Positions 10,516 through 21,450 of a stretch of DNA of 64,000 nt are shown here, piece by piece (position 1 is the first letter of the stretch; the number at the start of each line of letters is the position of its first letter). The stretch is from Papilionanthe hookeriana x Papilionanthe teres (Eukaryota > Streptophyta > Magnoliopsida > Asparagales > Orchidaceae): NCBI GenBank assembly GCA_022702705.1, contig CM040423.1, positions 119,345,738-119,409,737 on the forward strand, written 5' to 3'. Position numbers and translations under genes: made by a program. Below the pieces are notes generated by a model. That model saw nothing but the letters and a program-made list of their open reading frames with translations, was not told the DNA's origin and searched no databases.

Positions 10516-10719
10516 ATCCTCTTCAGCCTTCTTAAGATTATCCTGTACATTCCCAAAACTCGTCCAATTCTAGTTTCGAAATGCCGAGCGGTGATTTTGT
10601 GCAAATTCCATAGGTTACCCCAAGAGGAGCCTCCCATGGGGAAACCCACACCTTCCCTAGTTCAGCCGTGAAAATCCGGGTGCTTAGTCCACATGTTTTG
10701 AAATCCGAACATACCACCA

Positions 10720-11340
10720 TTATTGTTAACGGTGTTGTTAATAGAGATGAGCAAAGGTCCGTGATCCGAGCCAGCCATGGATAAATGAGTCACAATGGTA
10801 TAGGGAAATTGCTCGAAGCCAAGAGGAATTCCCCAGACACTCGTCAAGTCTCTCCCGGGTTCTACCCCTTCTCCGAGTGTAGGCTGGACCACAAAAACCT
10901 GCGATCAAAGATTGCCGCATCAGCAATAAATTGATTGAACCTATTCATGGAAGCCCAGCTAGGAGAAGCACCACCCTTCTTTTCGGCAGCAGAAGAAAGG
11001 CAATTAAAATCTCCACCAACAAGCCAAAATGAATTGATGCTGGGAGCAATGTTAACCAGGTTATTCCAAAGATTCTGCTGAAGAACAGGAGCTGAGCTAG
11101 CATAAATGAAAGTGACAAAACCAACAAAATCACCAATAGAAACTTGAATATGCATAAATTGTTGATGGTCTACCAAAATAGAACAATTTAACTCCTTTCT
11201 AGCAAAAACCCGCATCTTATTACTCACATTAATCCAACATTGGAAGTTAGGGAATTTTTTAATGATGCATTGAGAATTTTTATTAACCATGGGTTCAAGT
11301 AAAGCAAAACACCATAGCTTGTAATATTTAACCATATATT
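10720..11340 (-). pseudogene. LINE APE-type endonuclease, N-terminally truncated
   Basis: Visible motifs are GGDFNC near 10995-11015 and SDHGPLLI near 10750-10775, the conserved catalytic blocks of apurinic-type LINE endonucleases. The frame shifts between them. The N-terminal motifs are absent because the LINE ends at about 11380. A purine-rich leader and (TA)n follow. The enzyme would nick target DNA. Confidence 0.85.
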
Positions 11341-11380
11341 TAACTCTGCTAAGAGAGGAGGGATGAGCAGCCCCTCTTAT

Positions 11381-11387
11381 ATATATA

Positions 11388-11426
<39 letters not shown>

Positions 11427-11452
11427 AAAAATAAATAAATAAATAAATAAAT
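11381..11452. repeat. (TA)n followed by (AATA)n at LINE 5' side
   Basis: TA repeats (11381-11424) pass into seven AATA units (11425-11452). The uninterrupted Ath4 counterpart has an A/T-rich tract here but no long TA run, so part of this expanded during or after the LINE insertion. Confidence 0.85.
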
Positions 11453-11871
11453 AAGAGAAGAGAGGAGAAGCTTAAGGAAATGCCTAATCAAAAATTAGCT
11501 TCACTTGAATTATCTTATAGGAAGAAAACTAGTTACATATTTTACTTAATTTTTATATATGAATATTTATTTAGAAAAGATTTTTCAAGATCTTTTTATT
11601 GTAAATAATATATGAGATCTTAATATAATAGACTTCTATTTTTTTCAAAATGAATGAAAATTTTGAAATCTTATGATTTAGTAGTTAAATATTCTTTAAA
11701 TTCTTAAAATTAAACCTAGTTAGTGAAATTGGGTTAATAATTTACCAAAAACTTTATAAAATAAAAAATTATAAGGAATCTTAAATATCTATCTTTTATT
11801 CCAAAGATTATATATTTTATATAGTAGAAAGAGTTACTTGAGGACAAGTAACATTTAAGTTTAAGGGATTT
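11453..11871 (+). other. End of Ath1 3' non-coding region and 3' polypurine tract
   Basis: AT-rich, no gene. Ends with ACTTGAGGACAAGTAACATT and then the purine tract AAGTTTAAGGGATT at 11857-11870, directly before the LTR start TGATC at 11872. The purine tract primes plus-strand DNA synthesis. The same ACTTGAGGACAAGTAA lead-in precedes the LTR of Ath4 and Ath6. Confidence 0.8.
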
Positions 11872-12382
11872 TGATCTATAAAAATACCTATTTCTTTATG
11901 TCTTAATTCTTATTAATTTCTAAGGATATTATGCTTTAATGAAAGCTATTTTTTGTGTTTTTGGATGTAGGTGATGTAAAAAGGTCTAAAAAGGAAAAAG
12001 AAGCAAAAAGGAGCAAAAATGGAGCAAAATACAAAAAGTATAAAAAATATGGTCGGTGCCTAGGCGCTAGAAGTTGGCGCCTAAGAGCCAGACTCGATAC
12101 AGAAACTGTCAAATTTTTGACAACATTTGAATGGTTATTTTGACGGAGTGAGCGGTTATTGGACATTCTCAAAGACTGGCAGTTGTTCCTTAATAATAGG
12201 ACATGTGATACATTGCATTTGGACGCTCCAAAACGGTTTTAATCGCGAAGAGGTGTGAGCCAAAGTGAAGAGTTGCGAAGAACTGGACGCGGTGTCCGGC
12301 GCCTAGGCGCCAGACAGACCTTCTAGAAGATTCATTGAATGTGGACATGTTTTGAAGAGGTACCTCAAGGCAACACTTGAAG

Positions 12383-12396
12383 CCTATAAATAGGGG
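12383..12396 (+). promoter_or_regulatory. TATA box of Ath1 LTR
   Basis: CCTATAAATAGGGG lies 72 bp after the perfect GC palindrome at 12298-12311. The transcript start is expected near 12415-12425. Confidence 0.7.
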
Positions 12397-13144
12397 TCCA
12401 TTTCTTCAGAAAACATGCCCCTCCCATTGTAACCCTTTCTCTTATCCACTTTAGGATCTCTCATCCTTAGAGAGAGAAATAGAGAGAGAAATTTAGGGCC
12501 ACTTTTGTTTAGTTTAGTGAGTTTATTTTCAAGTTATTGCATCTGAAGTTCATTACACTGTGGAGTCAGTAGGAATCAGAAGATATGTAGAAGGAATATT
12601 TGAGATAAGTATTTTATATTTGATTCAAAGTTTATTTATTATGTTTTGTTGTTTATATTCAATGTGTTCTGAGTAGTTAGTTTACTTTCTTCCTTCAATT
12701 ATAAAGAGATAGATAAGATAATATAAAGAATCGATGGAGAATTTAAATTCAAAATATTTTCAAAACATTGTAATGACATTAATACCTGATCTTACTTTAC
12801 TTTTTAAATTAGTCATTTAAATTGTTAAACCCTGTTGAAGAGTTTTGAGACCTAGAAGGAGAAGAACTCTTAACTTGTAAATGTCACATGAATCCTTGGG
12901 TAGTCGAAGGCCATGTGCGGGCTATTCAAGGTGAAGTGCAAATAAATAGGAAGAAAAGATTTAAAGGGCGTAGAATTGATAAGTTTTTAGAGTGACAGAC
13001 TAAATTCTTATAATTTGATTTATAGATTAAGAAAGGGTCACTAGTTGGGCCGACCACAGCCACCCTTAAACATCTAATAGTGTGAGTCTAGATTAACCCA
13101 TTCTACTAACAATACATCCGGACCTGATTTGTAAATTAGCCAAT

Positions 13145-13176
13145 GTTCTTTGCGCCTGGATCAAAGGGTAAAGAAT
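13145..13176 (+). other. Conserved LTR hairpin (Ath1 copy)
   Basis: GTTCTTT (13145-13151) can pair with AAAGAAT (13170-13176), the outermost pair being G-U. The same hairpin occurs in the Ath2 LTR with G-C and the Ath6 LTR with A-U at that position. It lies downstream of the TATA box and so would be in the RNA. Confidence 0.6.
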
Positions 13177-13532
13177 AGGAATGCTTCTATTTGGCACAAT
13201 ACCATAAATCAAATTCTTCAATGAATATTAAATTATCTTAAAAATCTTGGATTAATTGAAGGAAAGAAAGTTGTTTATTTTATATAGTTTTCATAAATTA
13301 TTTTCTTATTATTGTTTTCTTTATTTGCATCTAGTAAATTAATAGTAATTATAGTTAAATTAAAAGATAAAAAGATATTTTTCAGATATAATATTTAGAA
13401 AATTTATTACTATAATTTTTCCCTGTGGGATCGATACTGGGGTTATAAAAGAAAACCCTATATTACTTGAAACGATACGTATACTTGTGTAGTATCCCTA
13501 GTGTGTAAATTTTTTTCTAAAATTTTACAACA

Positions 13533-13651
13533 TTTTGATTTTATACACTAGCCGCTATTTATAAATTGGGTCAAGTTTTTGGCCATCTTTTGGAAGCAAA
13601 TATTACTGCGTTATTGCGGGTCGGATCAAGCCCTACCAAATCCTCCAATGT
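13533..13651. other. Unassigned 120 bp with degenerate PBS-like sequence
   Basis: Lies between the Ath1 LTR and the truncated Ath2. At 13570-13593 is TCAAGTTTTTGGCCATCTTT, which matches the lead-in AAGTTTTTGG of the primer site in Ath2 and Ath6. A PBS remnant after a 3' LTR is unexpected. The rest (13595-13651) is unidentified. Confidence 0.45.
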
Positions 13652-14243
13652 CAATAGGCTTCCCTTGCTGAATACAATGGTTTAACACAACTCTTTCTCT
13701 CGTTACTTCACTAGTATGACTCGAAGGTAACAACTTAGATGAGATAAAATAATTCCATGCCTTAGAAATGGCATTCAATTTGGAAGCAGGAAAGTTCACT
13801 CATCTATCATTTGTTATTTTCCATAATCCTCTTCCATCAGTCAGAAATTCCATGATCTCATCTAATCCCCCTTCCGAAGAATGATAGTTAGAATAAAAAC
13901 AAAACATGTTAGGAGGTAGTCCATTAAAAGTATTGATTGCCCCAGAAGAAAAGTTGACCTCATGCCTCCTAACCATCACTTGATTCTCTTCTACAGCAGG
14001 CAAAATTTCATAAAATTCTCTAACCACAGAAACAACAGCAACATTCAAGAAGCAACAGTAATTCTCCCAGTTTCTTCTAGCAATCATATCTTCAATCACC
14101 TCTCCCGGCTTACTAAACACACACTCAGGAATCAACTTATGTGACTGCAATGCATCAATGTATCGTTCCTCAGCCCTCATACTAACAAATTTGTCAGAAT
14201 CAAACTTCATCTTTTCTCGTGCACGCTTTGACTTTGAAGCCAT
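13652..14243 (-). pseudogene. Ath2 env-position ORF, truncated
   Basis: Begins at ATG 14243 with the basic start ASKSKRAREK. The body has VVREFYEIL, FNGLPPNMFCFY and SEGGLDEIMEFL, like the Ath1 copy at 5218 and the Ath4 copy at 38394. An in-frame TGA at 13797-13799 breaks it, and the reading continues to the truncation at about 13652 (GKPIDIG). Function unknown; PF20167-type domain. The ATG follows a TTTTAG acceptor-like site by two bases. Confidence 0.75.
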
Positions 14244-15075
14244 TTCTAAAAATTCACAAAATATTCACCATAAATTCCAAAATCAAACTAAACTTGCTAA
14301 ATTATCTTCCAAAAGATATTTTCACTAAATCCAAGCAATTTCTCAAGTTTTTCCTCAAATTTTCACCATGAAGAGTGATTTTAAGATTTTCCATAATGTA
14401 CTCAAAATACATGGTGAAAATCAAAAATTTTACTTAGGAGTAGTGCTCTTACCTCAAGGAATCCAAATCTAACAATTTTTGTTTAGATCGGCTCTTAAAT
14501 GATCCACAATATGATGCCCTAGGCTCCTCTTTCACGGTAAACCGAAGGTTGAAGACGATGAGGTGGTTAAAAATTGTAATTTTCAAGTTTTTAACTTTTG
14601 GTAACCAATTTTCGCGAACCGGCGCCTAAGCACGAACTCTCGGCGCTTAGCCACGAAATCTGGCTCTTAGCTGCCAATACCTAAATTTTCATAATTAAGG
14701 TATATGCACTAAATCACTTGGTTAATTGCCCTTAATTACTTCAAAATAATTATTTCTCCTCCACAAATCTTCCAATACTCCAAATCAAAATTTAATAACC
14801 ATTGATTCCACACAAATGTCACAAAAACACAAACTTATATTAAAAAAAAACCTAACACTTAATACAATACTAGAATTTCTATCCAAAAATAAAGGATGAA
14901 ATTCTATAAATACAACAGACATTAATCTCAAACTCATAAGTTTACATCTCTAGGATGTAACCATCACAACATTAGGCTTAGTTAATGTTTAAATAAAAAA
15001 CACTGAACACACCAGACATGAAGTCACAAGAACACTAAACATAACACATAAGAACATTAAACAAACAAAACACTC
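14244..15075 (-). other. Ath2 leader: GC palindromes, putative intron, AT-rich spacer
   Basis: No gene. Contains a putative intron (donor GAG/GTAAGA at 14452, acceptor TTTTAG at 14246, 207 bp) and a GC-unit cluster at 14619-14678 with three variants of GGCGCYTAGNNGCNA. The remaining ~400 bp is AT-rich with nothing recognised. Confidence 0.55.
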
Positions 15076-15480
15076 TTAACTCCATTCTCCATTTGGCGGA
15101 ATATATCCCGAACCACTATTATTCTCATTTGACCCTTCTGGAATATAAATTTGAAAGAACGGGTGATAATTGTTCATTCTTACATCATCTTCTTCAATCT
15201 ATTTGTTCTTCACAAACATCGCCTTATCTATTTCTTCCACGTACCTTGCATGATTGAATTATATCTTGAGTTGTCATCCCATGTGTTCCAAATGTAAGTT
15301 AGTATCATTGATCTTTGCTTCCATTGAAGTCACTCGGGCTTCAATTTATACAATCATTTATGCAATACCCTGAATACTAACAGCGAGATATCCATTAAAT
15401 AACTCTTTAGCACTATCACTAATGAACTTACTTTTGTCAGAATCTTGCTTCTTCTTCATCTCATTCTCCAAGGAAGACAT
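15076..15480 (-). pseudogene. Ath2 small coiled-coil ORF (broken)
   Basis: From ATG 15480 to TAA at 15076, 134 codons with several in-frame stops. Recognisable parts are SDKSKFISDSAKELFNGYLA near the start, VTSMEAKINDTNLHLEHMG in the middle, and ENNSGSGYIPPNGE at the end. Each matches the Ath4 copy (39249-39647), and the middle and KNK motif match Ath1. It is therefore a conserved third ORF of this lineage, hydrophilic and probably helical. Function unknown. Confidence 0.6.
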
Positions 15481-15970
15481 GATGCACTCAAAACTCTCTT
15501 CTTAAGACTTCAGAAATGAAAATAAGACTTGGGGCAAGTGTTTCTCTTAAGTCAGGTCCTTTTTTATAGACTTGGGAAATGTTGGAACAGCCCCAAGACG
15601 TTTATAAACTCCAAAATAACTCCCAAAACTTCTCCCCCATGATCTAGGCTTCTAGATCCACATTTTTCACATTTTTTATAACTGCGGCGCCATAGCGCCA
15701 ACTAGTCAGCGCTTAGCCGCCAGTGCACAATTTAGCACTGGCCTACAAAGTGTTCAAATTTTCATTCTAACTTCTCTAAATCATCAATTAAGGTCAAATA
15801 AACTCTACTTAAGTTTAAAAACTCCAAATTACTATCACTAAAAACATAAAACAAACCAAACAAAGCAAACAAAACACACTAAACAAACATAAAGAAAAGC
15901 ACACCGATAAATATGGGTTGCGTCCCATAAAGTGCTTGTTTTAACGTTTTCAGCCTGAGATACCCAGAAC
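15481..15970 (-). other. Ath2 spacer with GC cluster and conserved post-integrase block
   Basis: Contains a GC-unit cluster at 15684-15725 (GGCGCCATAGCGCC and GCGCTTAGCCGCC) and the conserved block at 15913-15956. Otherwise AT-rich with no gene. Confidence 0.65.
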
Positions 15971-17100
15971 TCATTCTGAGTGACCCAACATCAAATTCTC
16001 ATCAGATTTAGATTTACAGACTGAAAAATATGGTTTTAGTTTATGTTCGTTAACTTTAAATATTTTTGCAGTCTTAGGATCTTGAATATCTACAGCTCCA
16101 TAAGAATAAACTTTTATCACAATAAATGGACCCATCCACCTGGACTTATGTTTTCCAGAAAATATTCTCAATCTAGCATTATACAGCAAAACTTATTGTC
16201 CTGGTAAAAGATTTTTGGTACGAATCTTCCGATCATGCCATAACTTCATCTTTTCCTTATAAATCTTAGCATTTTCATAGGATTCATTCCTTATTTATTT
16301 GAGTTCATTCAATTGCAATAATCTCTTTTCTGCAACATCTTTCAAATTATAATTGAACTCTTTAATAGCCCAATATGCTTTATGCTCAAGTTCAAAAGGT
16401 AAATGACAAGCTTTTCCAAAAATCAGCCTATATGGGGACATTCCTATAGATGTTCTGTAAGCAGTCCTATAAGCCCATAAAGCATAATCCAGTTTAATTG
16501 ACCAATCCTTTCTATTTGGATTAACATTTTTTTTCCAATATTGTTTTAATTTCACGATTGGATAATTCAACCAAATCACTTGTCTGCGGATGATAAGCAG
16601 TAGCAATGTGATGATTAATATGATATTTCTTTGCTAACTTCTCAATAATCGCATTTCTAAAATGACTTCCCCATCAGTTATGATTACTCTTGGTATTCCA
16701 AATCTGCAAAATATATTCTTTTCTAAAAACTTTGCAACACTTTGAGCATCACATCGAGGTAAAGCAATAGCTTCAATCCATTTGGAAACATAGTCTATTG
16801 CTATCAAAATATAAACATGTCCGAAAGATGGTGTAAATGGTCTCATAAAATCTAGTTCCCAAACATCAAATATTTCAACTTCCAACATATAATTGAGGGG
16901 CACCTCATTTCTTCTAGAAATATTGCCTACACGCTGCCATCTATCACAATTTTTAATATAAACATTAACATCCTTTAAAATTTTAGGCCAATAAAATCCT
17001 GATTGTAATATTTTATATGCAGTTTTATCACTTCCAAAATGTCCCCCATAATCAGAATCATGATATTTTTGAATAATTTCATAAGTCTCTTCCAAAGGTA
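15971..17100 (-). pseudogene. Ath2 integrase (broken)
   Basis: The N-terminal zinc-binding region has H...H (HDSDYGGH), but the second cysteine of the CxxC pair is tryptophan (NCDRWQ), which would spoil zinc binding. The first aspartate is in ELDFM and the second in IITDG; a frameshift follows directly near 16670. The third catalytic residue is present in another frame near 16560. The C-terminal module is RWMGPFIV (15971-16189). Open pieces are 16634-17095, 16295-16606 and 15971-16189. It is the same family as the Ath4 integrase. Confidence 0.9.
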
Positions 17101-17998
17101 CACATCTTCAAATTATAAGATCCTTTCCTTGTTTATATAAAAATGGGTCATCCAAAAAATAAGTCTTAGCATCAGACATAAATTTCTTTTTTTCATGATA
17201 TGTCAAACCATAGGGTATAATATTACTAACAATAAAGTTTACTATGTCTGCATACCAGAAAATATGCCATTCTTTAACAGTGAACAGTTTTTCATTAGGA
17301 ATATGTTCATTAATTTCTTCAATATCTTAGAGAGATTTTTCAATTTCAAGCCTGGACAAATGATCAGCAATTTGATTATCATAACCCTTCCTATCTACTA
17401 TCTCAAAATCAAATTCTTGCAAAAGAAGAATCCATCTTATCAGTCTCGGTGTTGCATCATTTTTCTTCATTAAGTATTTAATAGCAGAATGATCAATATG
17501 CACAACACATTTAGTTCCAATTAAATATGATCAAAATTTATCAAAGGCAAATACTATAGCTAATAACTCTTTCTCAGTAGTGGTATAATTAATTTGATCT
17601 TCATTAAGAGTTTAACTAGCATAATAAATTACTTCAAAAATTTTATCATATTTCTGACCCAAAACATAACCAAAAGCATAAGCACTAGCATCACACATTA
17701 ATTCAAAAGATTTTTCCCAATTTGGTGAAATTATTACAGGTGCAGTGATTAATTTTTATTTTAATGTTTCAAAGGCTTTACGGCAGTCATCATCAAAATT
17801 AAAAACTGCATCCTTTTCTAGTAAACAGCATAAAGGTTTTGTAATCTTTGAAAAGTCTTTAATGTAACGCCTGTAGAATCCAACAAGTCCTAAATAACTT
17901 CTAATTCCCCTTACATTGTTTGGGTAAGGTAAATTAGATATAACTTGAATTTTTACAAGATCTACCTCCAAACCTTTTTCTGAAATCCGATGTCCCAA
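17101..17998 (-). pseudogene. Ath2 RNase H and RT connection (broken)
   Basis: The piece 17756-17998 carries GLVGFYRRYIKDFSKITKPL, the conserved link between RT and RNase H in Ty3/gypsy pol. Lower down on minus, in broken frames, are the RNase H hallmarks VYYAS-like text near 17620, TTTEKELLAIVFA near 17540-17580, HIDHSAIKYL near 17470-17500, and DHLSRLE near 17340-17370. Several stops. The enzyme would remove template RNA during cDNA synthesis. Confidence 0.85.
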
Positions 17999-19117
17999 AA
18001 ATATTCATCCTGCTACCATAAATTGGTATTTTTCCAAATTAAGGACAAAATTAGTTCCTTTACAGCATTTTAGAACTTTATATAGAAGTTCTAAACATTA
18101 TTCAAACAAAATCCCAAACACTGAAAAGTCATCCATAAAAAATTTAATCCCTTTTACAATTAAATCACAAAAAATAGCCATCATACATCTCTGAAATGTA
18201 GCAGGGGCATTACATAAACCAAAGGGCATTGTTCTAAAAGCAAATGTACCATAAGGACTGGTAAACGTAGTTTTCTCTTGATCCTCAGGACTAATTTGAA
18301 TTTGGTGGTAACCAGTATATCCTTCTAGAATACAAAAGTATTTATGCCCAGCCAGTCTTTCCAACATTTGATCTAGAAAAGGGAGTGGAAAATGATCTTT
18401 CCTTGTGGCAAGGTTTAATTTTCTATAATCAATGCATATTTTTCTTGTTGGTATCATTTCATTCTTTTCATTAACAGTCACAGTTACTCCTCCTTTCTTA
18501 GGAACAAAGTGAATAAGACTAACCCATGCACTATCTGAAATAGGGTAGATAATTACAGCATCCAACCATTTTAAAATTTTTTTCTTAACAACGTCTTTCA
18601 TAATACGATTTAATCTCCTTTGGCGATCAGCCCGCGGTTTGCAATTATCTTCCATAAGAATTTTGTGCATACAAATTGAAGGACTGATTCCTTTAATATC
18701 AGGAATTGTCCATCCAAAGGTTTTCTTGTGCTTCTTCAAAATTTCAAGCAAACTCTCTTCTTCTTTTTTAGTTAATTGAGAGGAAATTATAACAGGCAAG
18801 GTTGAGGATTCACCTAGAAAAACATACTTCAAATGATCAGGAAGCATTTTTAACTCAAGTTCAGGAGGTTTTTCAATTGATGGACCAAAAGATTTATCTT
18901 TCTTAGTCATATCCAATAATTCAAAACTTTCACGAACAAACTTTAAATCTTCCTCTTGAAAAACTTCAGAATCAAATAACTCCTCTTCTTGCTTATATTC
19001 AAATTCTTCTCTTTCAGCTTTCTCTTCACAAGTTGATTTGAAATGACATTCACTTAAATATTCAACAACATCCATCCTATAACACTCATCTTCTTTACCT
19101 CTAGCCGGATATTTCAT
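17999..19117 (-). pseudogene. Ath2 reverse transcriptase
   Basis: The main open frame, 18098-19117 (339 codons), carries an acidic N-terminal linker and then RT motifs: FVPKKGG, CIDYRKLN, DHFPLPFLDQMLERL, YTGYHQIQI, TMPFGLCNAPATFQ, and the catalytic FMDD with aspartates at residues 329-330. A stop at 18095 cuts it soon after the active site, and the reading continues in broken form to the RNase H link. Upstream, a TAA at about 19121 separates it from protease. This is the best preserved RT in the window. Strand and lineage are secure. Confidence 0.9.
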
Positions 19118-19520
19118 CGATTTTTAAATATTAAATGCAACAGTCTGATCATTAACCCTCATCTTTATTTCCCCTTTTTGCACATCTATCATGGCTCTGC
19201 CTGTAGCTAGAAAAGGTCTCCCCAAAATTATGGGTATCTCTTTATCTTCCTCCATATCTAACACAATGAAATCCACAGGAAAAATAAATTGATCATCTTT
19301 TACCAAAACATCTTCTATAACTCCTTTGGGATATGTGACGAACGATCTGCTAATTGCAGAGTTACAGTAGTTGGGGTTATTTCTCCTAGTCCTAGTCTTT
19401 TAAATATTGATAGAGGCATAAGGATAATGCTTGCACCCAAATCACATAAAGCTTTTCCACAGAATCTTTCTCCGATTGCACATGGAATTGTGAAACTACT
19501 AGGATCTTTAAGTTTTTCAG
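19118..19520 (-). pseudogene. Ath2 aspartic protease
   Basis: The active-site motif CDLGASI lies near 19420-19440 in the frame that also carries the gag C-terminus. The second hallmark, IILGRPFLATGRA (19200-19235), is in another frame (19124-19306). A frameshift near 19320 separates the two. The protease would process the gag-pol polyprotein. The frame ends at a TAA just before the RT frame. Confidence 0.85.
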
Positions 19521-21170
19521 GAAGCTTTTCATGAATTATCGCACTGCACTCCTCACTGAGGGCAACAGTCTCATTTTCTTCAAACTTCCTCTTTTTATTA
19601 AGAATATCCTTCATAAATTTTGCATAGCTTGGCATTTGTTCTAGTGCTTCAGCAAATGGAATATTAATGTTAAGCTTCTTTAATATCTCTAAGAATTTTG
19701 AAAATTGCTTATCCAACTTTTGTTGATGAAGTCTCTGAGGAGATGGAGGTGGTGGTTTTTCTAAACCAACCTTAGGTGGAGAAATAGGTCTTTCAAAACC
19801 TTTTGGAGCGTCCACTTTAAGTTTTTCAATCTCTTCTTTCTCTACTATAGTTTCTTTTTGAACTCTACCTTCCAATTCTTTTCCACTTCTCAGTTGAATT
19901 GCCTTCACTTGTTCTTTATTCTTTTCTCTTGGATTCACTTCAGTATTACTTGGAAGCATTCCTTGGGATCTATTACTTAAAGCATTTGCAATTTGTCCCA
20001 ATTGATTTTCAATATTTCTGATGCTTGCTCCTTGAATTTGTAATTGATTTCCCATATATGATACTACTTCTTCCATAGACAACTTCTTCTCCTTATTTTG
20101 TAAAGCATTGTTATAACCTGAAGGATAAGTTAATCTATTATTATTATTACCTTGGTTGTTCCAATTCCCCAATGAGTTTACTTGGGTGTTCCCCCATTGT
20201 TGATTAACACCACCTGATTATTGTTATTCTAATTAAAATTTGGATGATTCTTCCAACCTGGGTTATAATAATTGGAATATGGGTTGTTAGGTTTGATTAT
20301 AACATTCACGAGCTTCGGTGAAGAATAAGAATCAACCATTTGGCCTAATGAATTTTCTTCAATCATGAGATTTGGCTGATAAAAATTCATCCCAAATTGG
20401 TCTATCTTCCTTGATACAGCAGCAACTTGATTTGCTAACATTGTAAAAGCATCATTTTCATAAACACTGGCTACCTTTTTAGGATTTAACCTTTTTGAAG
20501 GCCATTGAAAATTATTAGTAGCCATTTCTTCAATTAAAACATAAGAATCAAAAAATGGTTTAGACATTAATGATCCACCAGCAGCAGCATCGATGATTGA
20601 TCTAAGAGATCCAACTAATCCATTATAAAAAGTTTGAATTATTAATCAATCTAGTATCGCATGATGTGGACATTTCCTGAGGAGATCTTTAAACCTTCCC
20701 CATGCTTCATATATTGATTCCCCTTCAAACTGACAAAAAGATGTTATATCATTTCTCAACTTAGCAGTCTTAGATGGTGGAATATATTTAGCAAGGAACT
20801 TTTGTGACAGTTCACCCTAAGTTCTAATTGATCCAGGTGCTAACGAATGTAACCAAATTTTGGCTTTATCCCTTAGTGAGAAAGGAAAAAGTATAAGTCT
20901 AATAGCATCAGCCGAAACACCATCATATTTAAAAGTAGCAAACAACTCTAGAAAATTAGCAAGATGTAAATTAGGATCTTCAGTTGTTGTTCCCCCAAAT
21001 TGATTTTTAGACACAATTTGGATAATAGTAGGTTTAAACTGAAAAGAATTAGCAGCTACAGCAGGATTTTGAATACTAGCATGAAGTTCATCTACTGTAG
21101 GGTTAACATAATCTCTTAAAGGTCTTAATTCTTGATGGACGCCAACATTTTAATCTTGATGATTTACCAT
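19521..21170 (-). pseudogene. Ath2 gag (broken)
   Basis: Starts at ATG 21170, with a stop only a few codons in. The core has HLANFLELFATFKYDGVSAD and FPFSLRDKAKIWLHSLAPGS (20817-21014), the central retrotransposon gag domain. More gag follows at 20229-20567, and a C-terminal region at 19520-20172 has QLGQIANALSNR and KAIQLRSGKELE, a signature I know from Athila gag. No clear CCHC knuckle is visible. Gag forms the virus-like particle. Several stops, so not functional. Confidence 0.85.
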
Positions 21171-21371
21171 TTTTTATCTTTTTCTGTATTTTTAATTTTT
21201 TTTATTTTTCTCATAGTTCTTTCTAATTCATAATCATAAGGCACAAGTCCTTCAAAAACTGAACTACGCATAAAAACTAAAACAAAATAAAACACAACAC
21301 ACTAACAAAAACAAAGAAAAGTAAAAATTTAATATTTCCTAATTCTCTTTAAAATGTAATTTAAATTAATT
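21171..21371 (-). other. Ath2 leader between PBS and gag
   Basis: AT-rich 200 bp, no ORF. Confidence 0.6.
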
Positions 21372-21390
21372 TTCCCCAGCAACGGCGCCA
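21372..21390 (-). promoter_or_regulatory. Primer binding site (tRNA-Asp type)
   Basis: The minus strand reads TGGCGCCGTTGCTGGGGAA, which differs at one base from the complement of the 3' end of plant tRNA-Asp. This is the usual PBS of Athila elements and fixes the element's polarity. A degenerate copy lies 32 bp upstream (minus sense) at 21399-21422. Confidence 0.9.
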
Positions 21391-21450
21391 AAAACTTGTC
21401 CCCGATAAATGCAATAGCGCCAAAAACTTGGTATCGTCCGGTAAATACGC

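Larger units (their letters stand above)
7324..11380 (-). mobile_element. LINE (L1-type, RNase H-bearing), 5'-truncated
   Basis: Reading minus: part of an APE-type endonuclease, a non-LTR reverse transcriptase, a C-terminal region and an RNase H. ORF1 and the N-terminal part of the endonuclease are missing, as expected for 5' truncation during target-primed insertion. It sits in the Ath1 3' non-coding region. TA-rich tracts flank both ends (7236-7322 and 11381-11424), so the target duplication cannot be read. Ath4 shows the uninterrupted site around 36150-36190. Many frameshifts and stops make it non-functional. Confidence 0.9.
2523..13532 (+). mobile_element. Ath1: Athila-like element, 5'-truncated, with nested LINE
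   Basis: In order: part of integrase, a conserved post-integrase block, a small ORF, an env-position ORF, a 3' non-coding region with two polypurine tracts, and a 3' LTR. The same order is seen on the minus strand in Ath2 and Ath4. A LINE interrupts the 3' non-coding region at about 7236-11450. Gag, protease, RT and RNase H are missing because the element begins abruptly at 2523 next to LTR A. Confidence 0.85.
11872..13532 (+). repeat. 3' LTR of Ath1
   Basis: About 1.66 kb, from TGATCTATAAAAATACC to ...TTTTACAACA. It contains GC palindromes at 12055-12092 and 12298-12311, a TATA box at 12383-12396, a (GA)n-like tract at 12465-12492, a hairpin at 13145-13176, and the conserved end block with ACGATACGTATACTTGTGTA near 13470-13490. 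It aligns by these blocks with the LTRs at 21451-23251, 34384-35714 and 60457-61920. The exact 3' boundary is uncertain by some tens of bases. Confidence 0.8.

Noticed and set aside
17195..17473. 92-codon plus-strand ORF
   Set aside because: Antisense to RNase H of Ath2.
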